Shown here piece after piece: positions 42,992 through 52,473 of a stretch of 64,000 nt of DNA (the first letter of the stretch is position 1; each line of letters begins with the position of its first letter). The notes beneath the pieces are model-generated. The model ran no database searches, was not told where the DNA came from, and saw nothing but the letters and a program-made list of their open reading frames with translations. The stretch lies in NCBI RefSeq assembly GCF_007859315.1, contig NZ_VOHA01000005.1, forward strand, positions 248,001 to 312,000, read 5' to 3'. A program made the translations under genes and the position numbers. This DNA is from Reyranella sp. CPCC 100927 (GTDB lineage Bacteria; Pseudomonadota; Alphaproteobacteria; Reyranellales; Reyranellaceae).

Positions 42992-44128
42992 ATGACCGAT
43001 ACGCTCGACACTCTGCCGACACCGTGCCTCATCCTCGACCGCGCCGTCCTGCGGCGCAATGTCCGACGGATGACCGACCGCCTGAAGCCCGCCGGGCTGC
43101 AGCTGCGGCCACACCTCAAGACCGCCAAGTCCGTCGACGTCGGCCGCTTGGCGACCGCCGCGTTCGACGGCCGCATCACGGTCTCGACGCTGGCCGAGGC
43201 GAAGTACTTCGCCGGCGGCGGCTTCAAGGACATCCTCTATGGCGTCGGCATCGTGCCATCCAAACTGCCGGCGGTCAGTGCGCTGCGGCGCCAGGGTGTA
43301 AACCTGCGTGTCGTCACCGACAATATGACGGTGGCGAAGGCGATCGCCGACGCCGCCAAAGGGGGCGACGACTTCTCCGTTTTTATCGAAATCGACAGCG
43401 GCGGTGGGCGTGCCGGGCTGCCCTATCCCGACCTGTCGCATCTCGTGCCGATCGCACGCGTGCTGACCGGCGGCGCCAATGTCGAACTGGCCGGCGTCAT
43501 GACGCATGGCGGCCACTCGTACCACGAGAACACGCCGGACGGCATTGCCCGGGTCGCCGAGCAGGAGCGGCAGGCCGTGGTCGCAGCGGCGACGCAGCTG
43601 CGTGACGCCGGTATCCCCTGCCCCATCGTCAGCGCCGGCTCGACACCCACGGCCATGCACGCACGCAGCTTCGAGGGACTCACGGAGATGCGGCCTGGTG
43701 TCTTCGTGTTCAACGACCTGGACCAGGCCGGCATCGGCTCTTGCGGCGACGGCGATATCGCGCTGTCGGTGATGGCGTCGGTGATCGGGCACTATCCCCA
43801 TCGCAACCAGCTCCTGATCGATGCCGGGGCACTGGCGCTGAGCAAGGACATCAGCGCCCAGGAGTTCATGCCCAAGGCCGGTTACGGTTTCATCAAGGAC
43901 GCGCCGGTCAAGGACCTCGCCGTCATCGCCTGCTCGCAGGAGCACGGCTTCGTACAAGCCGACGCGCCGCTGCCCTATGACAAGCTGCCGATCGGCAGCC
44001 GTGTCCGCGTCTGGCCCAACCACGCCTGCATCACCGCCGCTGCCTATGACCGCTATCATGTGGTCGACAGCGAGGAGAGCGACGGGCGTACCGTCGTGGC
44101 CACATACGACCGTATCAACGGCTGGTGA
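42992..44128 (+). CDS. DSD1-family PLP enzyme (D-threonine aldolase / D-serine dehydratase like)
   Basis: 378 residues. The alanine-racemase-fold PLP barrel begins LPTPCLILDRAVLRRNV and has the PLP lysine in LRPHLKTAKSV. GGHSYHEN and AGSTPTAMH bind the phosphate side, and the C-terminal metal site is EEHGF/PNHACITAA (as CSQEHGFVQ and WPNHACITAA). It probably cleaves or dehydrates D-hydroxy amino acids. The exported hydrolase gene follows after 3 nt. Confidence 0.92.
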   Translation: MTDTLDTLPTPCLILDRAVLRRNVRRMTDRLKPAGLQLRPHLKTAKSVDVGRLATAAFDGRITVSTLAEAKYFAGGGFKDILYGVGIVPSKLPAVSALRRQGVNLRVVTDNMTVAKAIADAAKGGDDFSVFIEIDSGGGRAGLPYPDLSHLVPIARVLTGGANVELAGVMTHGGHSYHENTPDGIARVAEQERQAVVAAATQLRDAGIPCPIVSAGSTPTAMHARSFEGLTEMRPGVFVFNDLDQAGIGSCGDGDIALSVMASVIGHYPHRNQLLIDAGALALSKDISAQEFMPKAGYGFIKDAPVKDLAVIACSQEHGFVQADAPLPYDKLPIGSRVRVWPNHACITAAAYDRYHVVDSEESDGRTVVATYDRINGW

Positions 44129-44131
44129 GAC

Positions 44132-45115
44132 ATGAGACTGCGGCGGCTGATGCTGGCCGCGGTCGCGCTGATTGCCGTGCTGAGCGGCAGCGTGGCTGCT
44201 GCACAGCCCGCGATCGGTGCACGCACCATCACGGTCGAGGACCTGCCGGGTGAGCCGTCGATACCGCTCACCATTTGGTATCCGGCAATGGAACGTGGCG
44301 TGCGTGCCGATGGTGAACCGGCCGCTACAGCCACCGCACCGCTGCCGGGACGTCACCGGCTGATCGTGCTGTCACACGGCTCGGGCGGCATGCCGCTCAA
44401 CCACCGCAGCCTCATTTTTCACCTCGTCGAGACCGGATCCATCGTTGCCGCTCCGTTGCACCCCTACGACAACGGGGCCGATCACTCAGGGCCGGGCACC
44501 GACCTGCAGCTCCTGGGACGGCCCCGGCACATCGCGCGCAGCATCGATGCCCTGCTGGCGCATGCAACGTTCGGCCCGCTCATCGATGCCCAGCGCATCG
44601 GACTGGTCGGCTATTCGGCAGGCGGCTACACCGGCCTGGTCGTGGTAGGCGGCCGTCCGGATTTCGCGCTCGGGCCGGCCCATTGCGCACAGGCGTCACG
44701 CGACAGCGGCTTCTGCGGCTGGATGCGCCGCGGCGGCATCCGGCGCCTGCGCCCGGACTGGACGATCGTGCATGACCCGCGCGTGCGTGCCGCCGTGCTG
44801 CTGGCGCCGGCCTATGGCATCTACTTCGACCGCAGGGGACTGGCAGAAATCACAGCGCCTCTGCGCATCTATCGTGCCGAGGCCGATGAGATCGTGCTGC
44901 ACCCCTATAACGAGGACCAACTGCGTCGTGCCCTGCCGCGGTTCCCGGAGTACGTCGTGGTGCCGGGCGGACACTTCGTGTTCGTATCGCCGTGCCGAGG
45001 ATGGACGTCGAGCGTCTGGTGCCGGGATCCGCCTGGCGTCGATCGCGCCGCTGTTCATCGGCGGATGAATGGCGAGATCTTTGATTTCTTCAATCGCAGC
45101 CTGGGCAAGGACTGA
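44132..45115 (+). CDS. exported alpha/beta hydrolase (paralogue 1)
   Basis: 327 residues with a signal peptide (LMLAAVALIAVLSGSVAAAQ). The nucleophile elbow is GLVGYSAGGYTGL, with an early oxyanion LSHGSGG and a late His in VVPGGHFVFVSPC. The style matches PAF-acetylhydrolase/dienelactone-hydrolase-like exported enzymes. It is paralogous to the gene at 45.5 kb (shared DLQLLGR/RHIAR and FGPLIDAQRIGLVGYSAGG-like block). Confidence 0.9.
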   Translation: MRLRRLMLAAVALIAVLSGSVAAAQPAIGARTITVEDLPGEPSIPLTIWYPAMERGVRADGEPAATATAPLPGRHRLIVLSHGSGGMPLNHRSLIFHLVETGSIVAAPLHPYDNGADHSGPGTDLQLLGRPRHIARSIDALLAHATFGPLIDAQRIGLVGYSAGGYTGLVVVGGRPDFALGPAHCAQASRDSGFCGWMRRGGIRRLRPDWTIVHDPRVRAAVLLAPAYGIYFDRRGLAEITAPLRIYRAEADEIVLHPYNEDQLRRALPRFPEYVVVPGGHFVFVSPCRGWTSSVWCRDPPGVDRAAVHRRMNGEIFDFFNRSLGKD

Positions 45116-45120
45116 GCGCC

Positions 45121-45507
45121 ATGAAAACAGTGATCCATAACCCGACACAAGGGATCTACCCCGCGACGGCGGACTACGTGCATGCCATCGAGGTCCAGGC
45201 GCCGGCTCGCCTTCTGTTCGTGAGTGGCACAATGGGCCTGGATGCGCACGGGATCGCCGGCACGTCGCTGGACGCGCAGCTTGAGCTGATATGGTCGAAC
45301 ATTCGCACCATTCTGGCCAGCGCCGGCATGACGACTGACAATATCATGCGTCTGACCAGCTACCTGCGTGATCCCGCCTATGCCGAGGCCAACGCCGTCG
45401 CACGCACGCGCGCACTCGGCAGTCGCCGGATTCCGACCACCGCGATCGTCGCCCAGACGTTGGCTCCCGACTGGCTGGTCGAGATCGAGGTGATCGCTGC
45501 CGCCTGA
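45121..45507 (+). CDS. RidA/YjgF-family protein
   Basis: 128 residues of the YjgF/Rid fold (LLFVSGTMGLDAHG, NIRTILASAGMTTDNIMRLT, WLVEIEVIAA). The Arg needed for enamine/imine deaminase activity (ARLPxxxxIEIE in RidA) aligns with Thr in VAQTLAPDWLVEIE, so it is probably not a classical RidA deaminase. It sits between two paralogous exported hydrolase genes, 5 nt after the first. Confidence 0.88.
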   Translation: MKTVIHNPTQGIYPATADYVHAIEVQAPARLLFVSGTMGLDAHGIAGTSLDAQLELIWSNIRTILASAGMTTDNIMRLTSYLRDPAYAEANAVARTRALGSRRIPTTAIVAQTLAPDWLVEIEVIAAA

Positions 45508-45540
45508 CACTGAGGGCATATCGCATCCGGGGAACTCAAC

Positions 45541-46548
45541 ATGCTCGACAAAATCGCACGCTGGCTGTTTGCCGCGCTGGTGCTGTTCGCAATGCCGTCG
45601 CTGGCGCAGCAGCCTCGACCCAAAGTGCCGTTCAATGTCGGATTGCGCGAGGTCGTCTATCCGGACGAGTTCGAGCCGGCGGGAATCCCCACGCTGCTGT
45701 GGTATCCGACGCAGGCCCAACCGGTGCCGTGGAGTACCGGCACCTTCATCATCAACACCCGCAAGGATGCAGCGCCGGCACCCGGCCGCCGTCCGTTGGT
45801 CGTCCTGTCGCACGGCAGCTACGGCGAACCTTACCCGCTGCACGACTATGCGGAGTATCTCGCCGCGCGCGGCTACGTCGTGGCCACCCCCAAGCATCCG
45901 CGAGACAACAACGCGGACTCCTCCGGGACGTACTCGGACCTGCAGCTCGTCGGCCGTTCGCGCCACATTGCTCGGGTCATTGACGGGGTACTGCAAGACC
46001 CGGTGTTCGGTCCTCTCGTCGACCAGCAGAAGATCGGCATGATCGGCTTCTCCGCCGGCGGATTCACGGCGCTGACCGTATTGGGGGCCGTTCCCGATTT
46101 CGCGCGGCTGGCCGAATACTGCCAAGGCCAAAGCGACGACGGCGCGGCCTGCGCCGGTGGCCTCAAAGGCAAGGTCCGTATCGAGCGGCCGGACTGGCGC
46201 CAGACACCCGACCCCCGCGTCAAGGCCGCCGTCATCATGGCGCCCGGCTACGGCTTCATGTTCTCGCGCAAGACCCTGCAGGAGGTGACCCGGCCGGTGC
46301 TGATCTATCGCGCTGCCAACGACAGCACGATCCGCCATCCTTACAGTGAGGAATGGATCGCCGAGAACCTGGGGCGAAAGCCCGAGTATCACGTCGTCCC
46401 GGGCGAGCATCTGACCTTTTTCAGCCCCTGCGTGCCGGAGCGAGTGACACACGACATCTGCCGGGAAGCGCCGGGCGTCGACCGCCGTGCCATCCATGAC
46501 GAAATCAACGCCAGCATCCTCGACTTTTTTGAGCGAACACTTCCTTAA
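45541..46548 (+). CDS. exported alpha/beta hydrolase (paralogue 2)
   Basis: 335 residues with a signal peptide ending PSLAQQ. It has LSHGSYGEP, the nucleophile IGMIGFSAGGFTAL and the late His in VVPGEHLTFFSPC. It is clearly homologous to the hydrolase at 44.1 kb, from which it is separated only by the RidA-like gene, so a tandem duplication around or before insertion of that gene is likely. Confidence 0.9.
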   Translation: MLDKIARWLFAALVLFAMPSLAQQPRPKVPFNVGLREVVYPDEFEPAGIPTLLWYPTQAQPVPWSTGTFIINTRKDAAPAPGRRPLVVLSHGSYGEPYPLHDYAEYLAARGYVVATPKHPRDNNADSSGTYSDLQLVGRSRHIARVIDGVLQDPVFGPLVDQQKIGMIGFSAGGFTALTVLGAVPDFARLAEYCQGQSDDGAACAGGLKGKVRIERPDWRQTPDPRVKAAVIMAPGYGFMFSRKTLQEVTRPVLIYRAANDSTIRHPYSEEWIAENLGRKPEYHVVPGEHLTFFSPCVPERVTHDICREAPGVDRRAIHDEINASILDFFERTLP

Positions 46549-46668
46549 GTGCTCATAAAACAAGGCAAATTGCGGCGGTCAAACCCTGCTTTGGCCACGA
46601 TGCTTCCCTGTCGCTGACGATATTGGCTCCCACCTTCATGTCGTTATCGGCATGTTCGGGAGAGAGTC

Positions 46669-46917
46669 ATGATGAAGAATGTCATCGCCTTGTCGTTTGC
46701 CGCGGTGCTGGCGAGCGCCTGCGGTGATACCTGGGGCCAGCGCGCCGTAACCGGCGGCGCCGTCGGCGCGGGCGCCGGTGCCCTGGTCGGCGGCTCGACC
46801 GATATGGGCGTGTTGCCAGGCGCTCTGATCGGCGGCGCACTCGGCGCCGGCGTCGGCGCCGCAACGACCCCCAAGCGTCGCCACTATCGCGACCGTTACT
46901 ACGATCGCTACTACTAG
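46669..46917 (+). CDS. glycine-zipper lipoprotein
   Basis: 82 residues. The signal MMKNVIALSFAAVLASAC carries a lipobox (LASAC). The middle is a glycine zipper (GAVGAGAGALVGG, GALIGGALGAGVGA) and the tail is basic/Tyr rich (RRHYRDRYYDRYY). Such YMGG-like proteins sit in the outer membrane and may oligomerise. A strong terminator follows. Confidence 0.85.
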   Translation: MMKNVIALSFAAVLASACGDTWGQRAVTGGAVGAGAGALVGGSTDMGVLPGALIGGALGAGVGAATTPKRRHYRDRYYDRYY

Positions 46918-46935
46918 TCAGACCGCGTGATGTCG

Positions 46936-46970
46936 AAACGGGCGGCTCTTCGGAGCCGCCCGTTTTCGTT
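46936..46970 (+). terminator. rho-independent terminator
   Basis: A perfect 13-bp stem (AAACGGGCGGCTC / GAGCCGCCCGTTT) with a TTCG tetraloop followed by TTTTCGTT. It ends the glycine-zipper lipoprotein transcript; the convergent SDR gene ends 12 bp further on. Confidence 0.9.
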
Positions 46971-46981
46971 CGGCCGCCCCG

Positions 46982-47749
46982 CTACAGCGAGTTCACCGTA
47001 TGCCCGCCGTCGACCACGATGTTGGCACCGGTCATGAAGGTGCCGGCATCGGACGCCAGCAGCAGCAACGCGCCGTCGAGATGCGCGGGCTTGCCCAGGC
47101 GCCTCTGCGGCACGCGCTCGATCAGCCGTTGCCCCGCCGGCGTCTGCCAGAACGCATCGTTCATCTCCGTCTCGATATAGCCCGGTGAAATCGCGTTGAC
47201 CTGGATGCCATGGCGCGCCCATTCCATGGCCAGCGCCCGCGTCAGGTGCAGCAGGCCCGCCTTGGCGGCGTTGTACGGCGCCACCTGGCCGATGGTGCGC
47301 AGGCCCAGGATGGATGCGATGTTGATGATGCGCCCTGCCCGCCTAGCCGCCGTCATGTGCTGCGCCGCCGTCTGCGCCACCAGCCAGGCGCCCCGCAGGT
47401 TGGTATTGACCACCTCGTCCCAGGTCGCCTCGGGCATCTCCAGCGCCGGCTTCACGATGGAGATACCGGCATTGTTGACCACGACGTCGATCGGTCCCAG
47501 CGCCGCTTCGGCCTCGGCGTAGCCGGCGCGGACCGAGTCACCGGCCGTTACGTCCATGGCGATCGCCGCGGCCTTGCCGCCGGCCGCCTGGATCTCGTTG
47601 ACAAGGGACTCCAGCCGATCGCGGCGCCGTGCCGTTACCGCGACCGCCGCGCCGTTGGCCGACAGCGTGCGCGCGAAATGCAGGCCCAGGCCCGAGGAGG
47701 CACCGGTCACCAGCGCCACCTTGCCGGTCAGGTCGAATATCTTGGACAT
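46982..47749 (-). CDS. SDR-family oxidoreductase
   Basis: 255 residues. Cofactor motif VTGASSGLGLHFA, NNAG, catalytic Ser in NIASILG and YNAAKAG (YxxxK), and the C-terminal GANIVVDGGHTVNSL. The pattern is that of classical 3-oxoacyl-[ACP]-reductase-like dehydrogenases. Substrate unknown. It is divergent from a second SDR, 86 bp away. Confidence 0.92.
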   Translation of the reverse strand: MSKIFDLTGKVALVTGASSGLGLHFARTLSANGAAVAVTARRRDRLESLVNEIQAAGGKAAAIAMDVTAGDSVRAGYAEAEAALGPIDVVVNNAGISIVKPALEMPEATWDEVVNTNLRGAWLVAQTAAQHMTAARRAGRIINIASILGLRTIGQVAPYNAAKAGLLHLTRALAMEWARHGIQVNAISPGYIETEMNDAFWQTPAGQRLIERVPQRRLGKPAHLDGALLLLASDAGTFMTGANIVVDGGHTVNSL

Positions 47750-47835
47750 GCGCGTATCACCCCTGTTTCATGCCGGCCGTCGGGGCGCCGTTATAGGCGC
47801 CCCATCCGCTCAGGCAAACCCATTCGGGGGCAATC

Positions 47836-48597
47836 ATGGATCTCGGACTCAAAGGCCAGCGCGTGCTGGTGACCGGCGGCACCAAGAGCATCGGCCGCGC
47901 GATTGTGGAGTGCTTCCTGGCCGAAGGCACCGCAGTCGGCTTCTGCGCCCGCGACACGGCCCTGGTGAAGGAGCGCGAGGCGGCCTGGAAGGCCAAGGGC
48001 GGCGACGTCGCCGGCACGGCGCTGGATGTCACGGACGCGGCGGCGCTGAAGGCCTGGATGGAGGGCTATGCCGCCAAGGGGGGTGTCGACCATGTCGTGG
48101 CCAACGTCAGTGCGCTGGGTACCGACGATACGGCCGAGGGCTGGCGGCGCGCCATCGAGATCGACCTCGTCTCGACCGTGAACACGCTGCACATTGCGCG
48201 GGCACTGCTGGAGAAGAACGCGTCAGGCGGCACGATCACCGTGATCGGCACCGTATCGCTGGTCGAGGTGGCCGGTCCGACGCAGCCCTATCGTTCGGTG
48301 AAGGCAGCCCTGGTGCCGTTGGTGAAATCGCTCGCCATCGACCTCGCCGCCAAGGGCATCCGCGTCAACATGGTGTCGCCCGGCACCATCCTCGAGGACG
48401 GCAACACCTGGGGCCAGCAGCGCGATGCCAACACCGAACGCTATCAGCGCATGCTGGCGCGCAATCCGATGGGACGCATGGGCCGGCCCGACGAGATCGC
48501 CGACGCGGTGGTCTACCTGGCAAGCCGCCGGGCCAGCTTCGTGAGCGGCGCCAACTTCATTGCCGATGGCGCGCTGACGGCGCGGGTGCAGTACTGA
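47836..48597 (+). CDS. SDR-family oxidoreductase
   Basis: 253 residues. VTGGTKSIGRAIVE cofactor motif, NVSALG in place of the usual NNAG, VIGTVSLVE and YRSVKAAL (YxxxK), ending SGANFIADGALTARV. The NNAG replacement suggests an atypical subgroup. Convergent with the glpR-like gene, which ends 3 bp away. Confidence 0.91.
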   Translation: MDLGLKGQRVLVTGGTKSIGRAIVECFLAEGTAVGFCARDTALVKEREAAWKAKGGDVAGTALDVTDAAALKAWMEGYAAKGGVDHVVANVSALGTDDTAEGWRRAIEIDLVSTVNTLHIARALLEKNASGGTITVIGTVSLVEVAGPTQPYRSVKAALVPLVKSLAIDLAAKGIRVNMVSPGTILEDGNTWGQQRDANTERYQRMLARNPMGRMGRPDEIADAVVYLASRRASFVSGANFIADGALTARVQY

Positions 48598-48599
48598 TC

Positions 48600-49370
48600 T
48601 CAACCCATCTCGGCGACCTCGACCTGCACGTCGCTGTTGCGGCAGATGTCGTGCAGGCGGGCCGGCAACGGCGCATCGGTCACGAAATAGTCGAGCTGCG
48701 AGAGGTGGCCGATGCGCACCGGCGCCGTGCGCTCGAACTTCATGCGGTCGGCCACCAGGATGGACTGGCGGGCGCAGTCCATGATGGCGCGCGCCACCTT
48801 GACCTCACGGTAGTCGTAGTCGAGCAGTGCGCCATCCTCGTCGATCGCCGAGGTGCCGACGATGGCGTAGTCGACCTTGAACTGGCGGATGAAGTCGACG
48901 GCCGCCTCGCCCACGATGCCGCCATCCGAGTGACGGACGACACCGCCGACCACGATGATCTCGATCTGATCGAAGCCCTGCAGGATGTTGATCACGTGTG
49001 CGTTGTTGGTGATCACCATCAACCCCTGCTTGCCGCGCAGCGCGGTGGCGACTTGCTCGGTCGTCGTGCCGATGTTGATGAGCAATGACGAATTGTCCGG
49101 GATCAGCGCCGCCGCCCTGAGCCCGATGCGCCGCTTCTCTTCGGTGGCGAGCTTGCGCCGCGCCTCGTAACCGACATTGGCGACACCCGACGCCAGGATG
49201 GCGCCGCCATGGAACCGCTGCAGGACGCCGCGATCGCAGAGGTCGTTGAGGTCCTTGCGAATGGTCTGCGGCGTGACGTTGAACTGTTCGGCAAGGCCTT
49301 CGACGCTCACACGCCCACGCGATCTGGCAAGAGCGACGATGTCCACCTGCCGGGGTGTCCATGGCTCCAT
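48600..49370 (-). CDS. glpR: DeoR/GlpR-family repressor
   Basis: 256 residues: DeoR HTH (RQVDIVALARSRGRVSVEGL, VTPQTIRKDLNDL, LQRFHGGAILA) and a DeoR C-terminal sugar-phosphate sensor domain (SLLINIGTTTEQVA). It is divergent from the glycerol-type ABC operon, the usual place of glpR in alphaproteobacteria; its expected inducer is glycerol-3-phosphate. The symbol rests on that context. Confidence 0.85.
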   Translation of the reverse strand: MEPWTPRQVDIVALARSRGRVSVEGLAEQFNVTPQTIRKDLNDLCDRGVLQRFHGGAILASGVANVGYEARRKLATEEKRRIGLRAAALIPDNSSLLINIGTTTEQVATALRGKQGLMVITNNAHVINILQGFDQIEIIVVGGVVRHSDGGIVGEAAVDFIRQFKVDYAIVGTSAIDEDGALLDYDYREVKVARAIMDCARQSILVADRMKFERTAPVRIGHLSQLDYFVTDAPLPARLHDICRNSDVQVEVAEMG

Positions 49371-49638
49371 TCCCTCGCCCCTCCTGTGCGGTTTCGATCT
49401 CTTTCGGTTTCACGCGGTGTTGTTATGAACCTGCGTTTATAAACCTCTACTGGTCACAAGGCAGCAGAGTCGACAGGAATTTGCACTCGATTCCCATGAT
49501 ATGGAACGAAATCGCCTTCGATTGACATTCATTCAGCTTCGAATGTAGCGTCGCGATGCATCCCAATCGTGGCGTGAGATTTTCATCTCAATTCAGCCTG
49601 AACGTGCGTTCCAACGGCACTCCTGGGAGGAAACATCA
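49371..49638. promoter_or_regulatory. divergent control region between glpR and glpV
   Basis: 268 bp with no gene. TTTCG repeats at 49392 and 49402, exactly one helical turn apart, and TTCGATT/TTCGAAT motifs near 49518-49544 are candidate GlpR sites. A TTGACA at 49522 could be a -35 element; no good -10 follows. GGGAGGAA lies just before the glpV start. Confidence 0.5.
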
Positions 49639-51378
49639 ATGAAGCGACGATCAGTGGTCATGCTCGGCCTTGCCGCAGCAGCGACGGCGAGCCCGCGTCA
49701 TGTCTTCGCCGTCGGCCTGGACGACGCCCGCAAGTGGATCGACCGCGAATTCCAGCCCTCGACCCTGACCAAGGATCAGCAGCTCAAGGAGATGGAGTGG
49801 TTCGTCAACGCCGCCAAGCCGTTCCGCGGCCTGGAGGTGAATGTGCTGTCGGAGACGATCCCGACGCACGAATACGAATCGAAAACGCTCACCAAGGCGT
49901 TCGAAGAAATCACCGGCATCAAGGTCAATCACCAGGTTCTGGGTGAAGGCGAGGTCGTCCAGGCCGTGCAGACCCAGATGCAGACCAACCGCAACCTCTA
50001 TGACGCCTATATCAACGATTCCGACCTGATCGGCACGCACGCGCGATTGCAGAGCGCAGTGAACCTCACCGACTGGATGAAGGGCGACGGCAAGGACGTC
50101 ACGCTGCCGACGCTGGACGTCGAGGACTTCATCGGCAAGTCGTTCACGACCGGCCCGGACGGCAAGCTGTGGCAGCTGCCCGACCAGCAGTTCGCCAACC
50201 TTTACTGGTTCCGTTACGACTGGTTCAAGCGGCCGGAGCTGCGCGCCAAGTTCAAGGAGATCTACAACTACGAACTCGGCGTGCCGGTGAACTGGTCGGC
50301 CTACGAGGACATCGCCGAGTTCTTCTCCGTCCACATCAAGACCATCGACGGTACGCGCATCTACGGCCACATGGACTATGGCAAGCGCGCGCCCGATCTT
50401 GGCTGGCGCATGACCGACGCCTGGCTGTCGATGGCCGGCGCCAGCTCGAAGGGCCTGCCCAATGGCCGCCCCATCGACGAATGGGGCATCCGCATGGAGG
50501 ATGGTTCGTGCAATCCGTCCGGCGCCTCGGTGAGCCGCGGCGGCGAGACCAATGGTCCGGCCTCCGTCTATGCGATCCGCAAGTGGGACGAGTGGCTGCG
50601 CAAATACGCGCCGCCCGGTGCTGCCGACTACGACTTCTACCAGTCGCTGCCGGCGCTCTCGCAAGGCAACGTGGCCCAGCAGATCTTCTGGTATACAGCG
50701 TTCACCGCCGAGATGGTGAAACCCAAGAGCCAGGGCAACAACACGGTCGACGCCGACGGCAAGCCGCTGTGGCGCATGGCGCCGTCGCCCAAGGGTCCCT
50801 ACTGGGAAGAGGGCATGAAGCTCGGTTACCAGGATTGCGGCTCGTGGACTCTCTTCAAGTCGACGCCGATGCCGCGGCGCAAGGCGGCGTGGCTTTACGC
50901 CCAGTTCACGGTGTCCAAGACCGTGTCGCTCAAGAAGAGCCATGTCGGCCTCACGATCATCCGCGACTCCGACATCCGCCACAAGTCGTTCACCGAGCGC
51001 GCGCCCAAGCTGGGCGGCCTGGTCGAATTCTATCGCTCGCCCGATCGGGTGCGCTGGACGCCAACCGGCGTCAATGTGCCAGACTACCCGAAACTGGCGC
51101 AGCTCTGGTGGCAGAATATCGGTGACGTCAACTCCGGCGCCTTCACGCCACAGCAGGCCATGGACCGGCTTGCCAAGGAGATGGACGACGTGATGGCCCG
51201 CATGGAGGAGGCCGACAAGAAGGCCAAGGTCTATGGCGGCTGCGGTCCGCGGCTGAATGCCGAAAAGGATCCGAAGGAGTGGTTGGGCAAGCCCAACGGG
51301 CCCAAGGCCAAGCTCGACAATGAGAAGCCGCCGGGCCAGACCGTCGACTACGATGAGCTCGTGAAACGCTGGACGTGA
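49639..51378 (+). CDS. glpV: glycerol-type ABC transporter substrate-binding protein GlpV
   Basis: 579 residues, unusually long for a binding protein but normal for GlpV. The N-terminal signal ends near HVFA; the mature start is GLDDARKWIDREFQPSTL, then VLSETIPTHEYESKTLTKAF and YINDSDLIGTHARLQSA. This is the periplasmic binding protein of the glycerol system known from Rhizobium. The rest of the transporter follows in order. Confidence 0.85.
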   Translation: MKRRSVVMLGLAAAATASPRHVFAVGLDDARKWIDREFQPSTLTKDQQLKEMEWFVNAAKPFRGLEVNVLSETIPTHEYESKTLTKAFEEITGIKVNHQVLGEGEVVQAVQTQMQTNRNLYDAYINDSDLIGTHARLQSAVNLTDWMKGDGKDVTLPTLDVEDFIGKSFTTGPDGKLWQLPDQQFANLYWFRYDWFKRPELRAKFKEIYNYELGVPVNWSAYEDIAEFFSVHIKTIDGTRIYGHMDYGKRAPDLGWRMTDAWLSMAGASSKGLPNGRPIDEWGIRMEDGSCNPSGASVSRGGETNGPASVYAIRKWDEWLRKYAPPGAADYDFYQSLPALSQGNVAQQIFWYTAFTAEMVKPKSQGNNTVDADGKPLWRMAPSPKGPYWEEGMKLGYQDCGSWTLFKSTPMPRRKAAWLYAQFTVSKTVSLKKSHVGLTIIRDSDIRHKSFTERAPKLGGLVEFYRSPDRVRWTPTGVNVPDYPKLAQLWWQNIGDVNSGAFTPQQAMDRLAKEMDDVMARMEEADKKAKVYGGCGPRLNAEKDPKEWLGKPNGPKAKLDNEKPPGQTVDYDELVKRWT

Positions 51379-51408
51379 GCACACGCCCGCAGCGAGGCGC
51401 GTGAGGCG

Positions 51409-52473
51409 ATGCCTCTCGAACTGAGAAGCGTCACCAAGCGCGTCGGTGCCCACGCGCATATCCACGATACCAGCGTGCGGCTCGCCGAGGAGGGCTTCAA
51501 CATCCTCCTCGGCACGACGCTGTCCGGCAAGACGACGCTGATGCAGCTGATGGCGGGCCTGGAGCAGCCGACATCCGGCACGGTGTGGTTCGCCGGCAGA
51601 AACGTGACGCGCATCGCCGTGCAGCGGCGCAACGTCGCCATGGTGTACCAGCAGTTCATCAACTACCCGAACTTCACCGTTTTCGAGAACATCGCCTCGC
51701 CGCTGCGGGTGGCCCGGGTGCCGGCGCCGGAGATCGACAAGCGGGTTCGGCGCATGGCCGACCTGTTGCGGCTGGGCCCCCTGCTCCAGCGCCGGCCGGC
51801 CGAATTGTCGGGCGGTCAGCAGCAGCGCACGGCCCTGGCCCGCGCGCTGGTGCGGGATGCCGACCTGGTCCTGCTGGATGAGCCGCTGGCCAACCTCGAC
51901 TTCAAGCTTCGGGAGGAACTGCGCGACGAACTGCCGAAGTTGTTCGCCGGACGACGCTGCACGGTCGTCTTCGCGACATCCGAACCGATGGAGGCTTTGC
52001 TGCTGGGTGGTCACACCGCGGCGCTTCACCAGGGGCGCATTACCCAGTTTGGGCCGACTGCCGAGGTCTACCGCCGGCCAGTCGACCTGCTGACGGCGCA
52101 GGTCTTTTCGAACCCACCGATCAACACGGCGCCTGTCACCAAGCAGGCCGGAAGCATCGTGCTGAGCGACACCGTCCGTTGGCCCGCGCAAGGTCATCAG
52201 CAACAGATCCCGGATGGCCCGTATACCATCGGCATCCGGCCGCACCATGTGAGCCCTGTCGCCGGCGGGCACACCGCGGCGCGGATCGACGGCAATGTCC
52301 TGGTAGCCGAGATCAGCGGGTCGGAAAGCACGATCCACTTCAGCCACGGCCCCCTGACCTGGGTATCGCAATCGCACGGCGTGCACCCCAGCCAGGTCGG
52401 CGACATCGCCCGCTTCCACCTGGATGTCGGGCAGTGCCTGTTCTTCGACGCCGATGGAAGGCGGGTGGCGTGA
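51409..52473 (+). CDS. glpS: glycerol ABC transporter ATPase GlpS
   Basis: 354 residues. Walker A GTTLSGKTT, signature LSGGQQQRTALARAL and Walker B LVLLDEPLANLD are intact, but the H-loop reads FATSEPMEA, with Ser where the usual THD His stands. A C-terminal regulatory OB-like domain follows from about 235. Its stop overlaps the GlpT start by one base. Confidence 0.86.
   Translation: MPLELRSVTKRVGAHAHIHDTSVRLAEEGFNILLGTTLSGKTTLMQLMAGLEQPTSGTVWFAGRNVTRIAVQRRNVAMVYQQFINYPNFTVFENIASPLRVARVPAPEIDKRVRRMADLLRLGPLLQRRPAELSGGQQQRTALARALVRDADLVLLDEPLANLDFKLREELRDELPKLFAGRRCTVVFATSEPMEALLLGGHTAALHQGRITQFGPTAEVYRRPVDLLTAQVFSNPPINTAPVTKQAGSIVLSDTVRWPAQGHQQQIPDGPYTIGIRPHHVSPVAGGHTAARIDGNVLVAEISGSESTIHFSHGPLTWVSQSHGVHPSQVGDIARFHLDVGQCLFFDADGRRVA

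Noticed and set aside
42929-44356. 475-codon minus-strand frame over the D-threonine-aldolase-like gene
   Set aside because: Shadow of a gene with intact PLP motifs on the plus strand; no recognisable motifs in the reverse frame.
47556-49088. 510-codon plus-strand frame spanning parts of two SDRs and glpR
   Set aside because: It crosses three genes on both strands and has no coherent domain; another high-GC shadow.
49651-52419. A 922-codon open frame antisense to glpV and glpS
   Set aside because: It mirrors two clearly coding genes on the other strand. In GC-rich DNA, stop codons are rare antisense to biased third positions, and the translation has no domain pattern.
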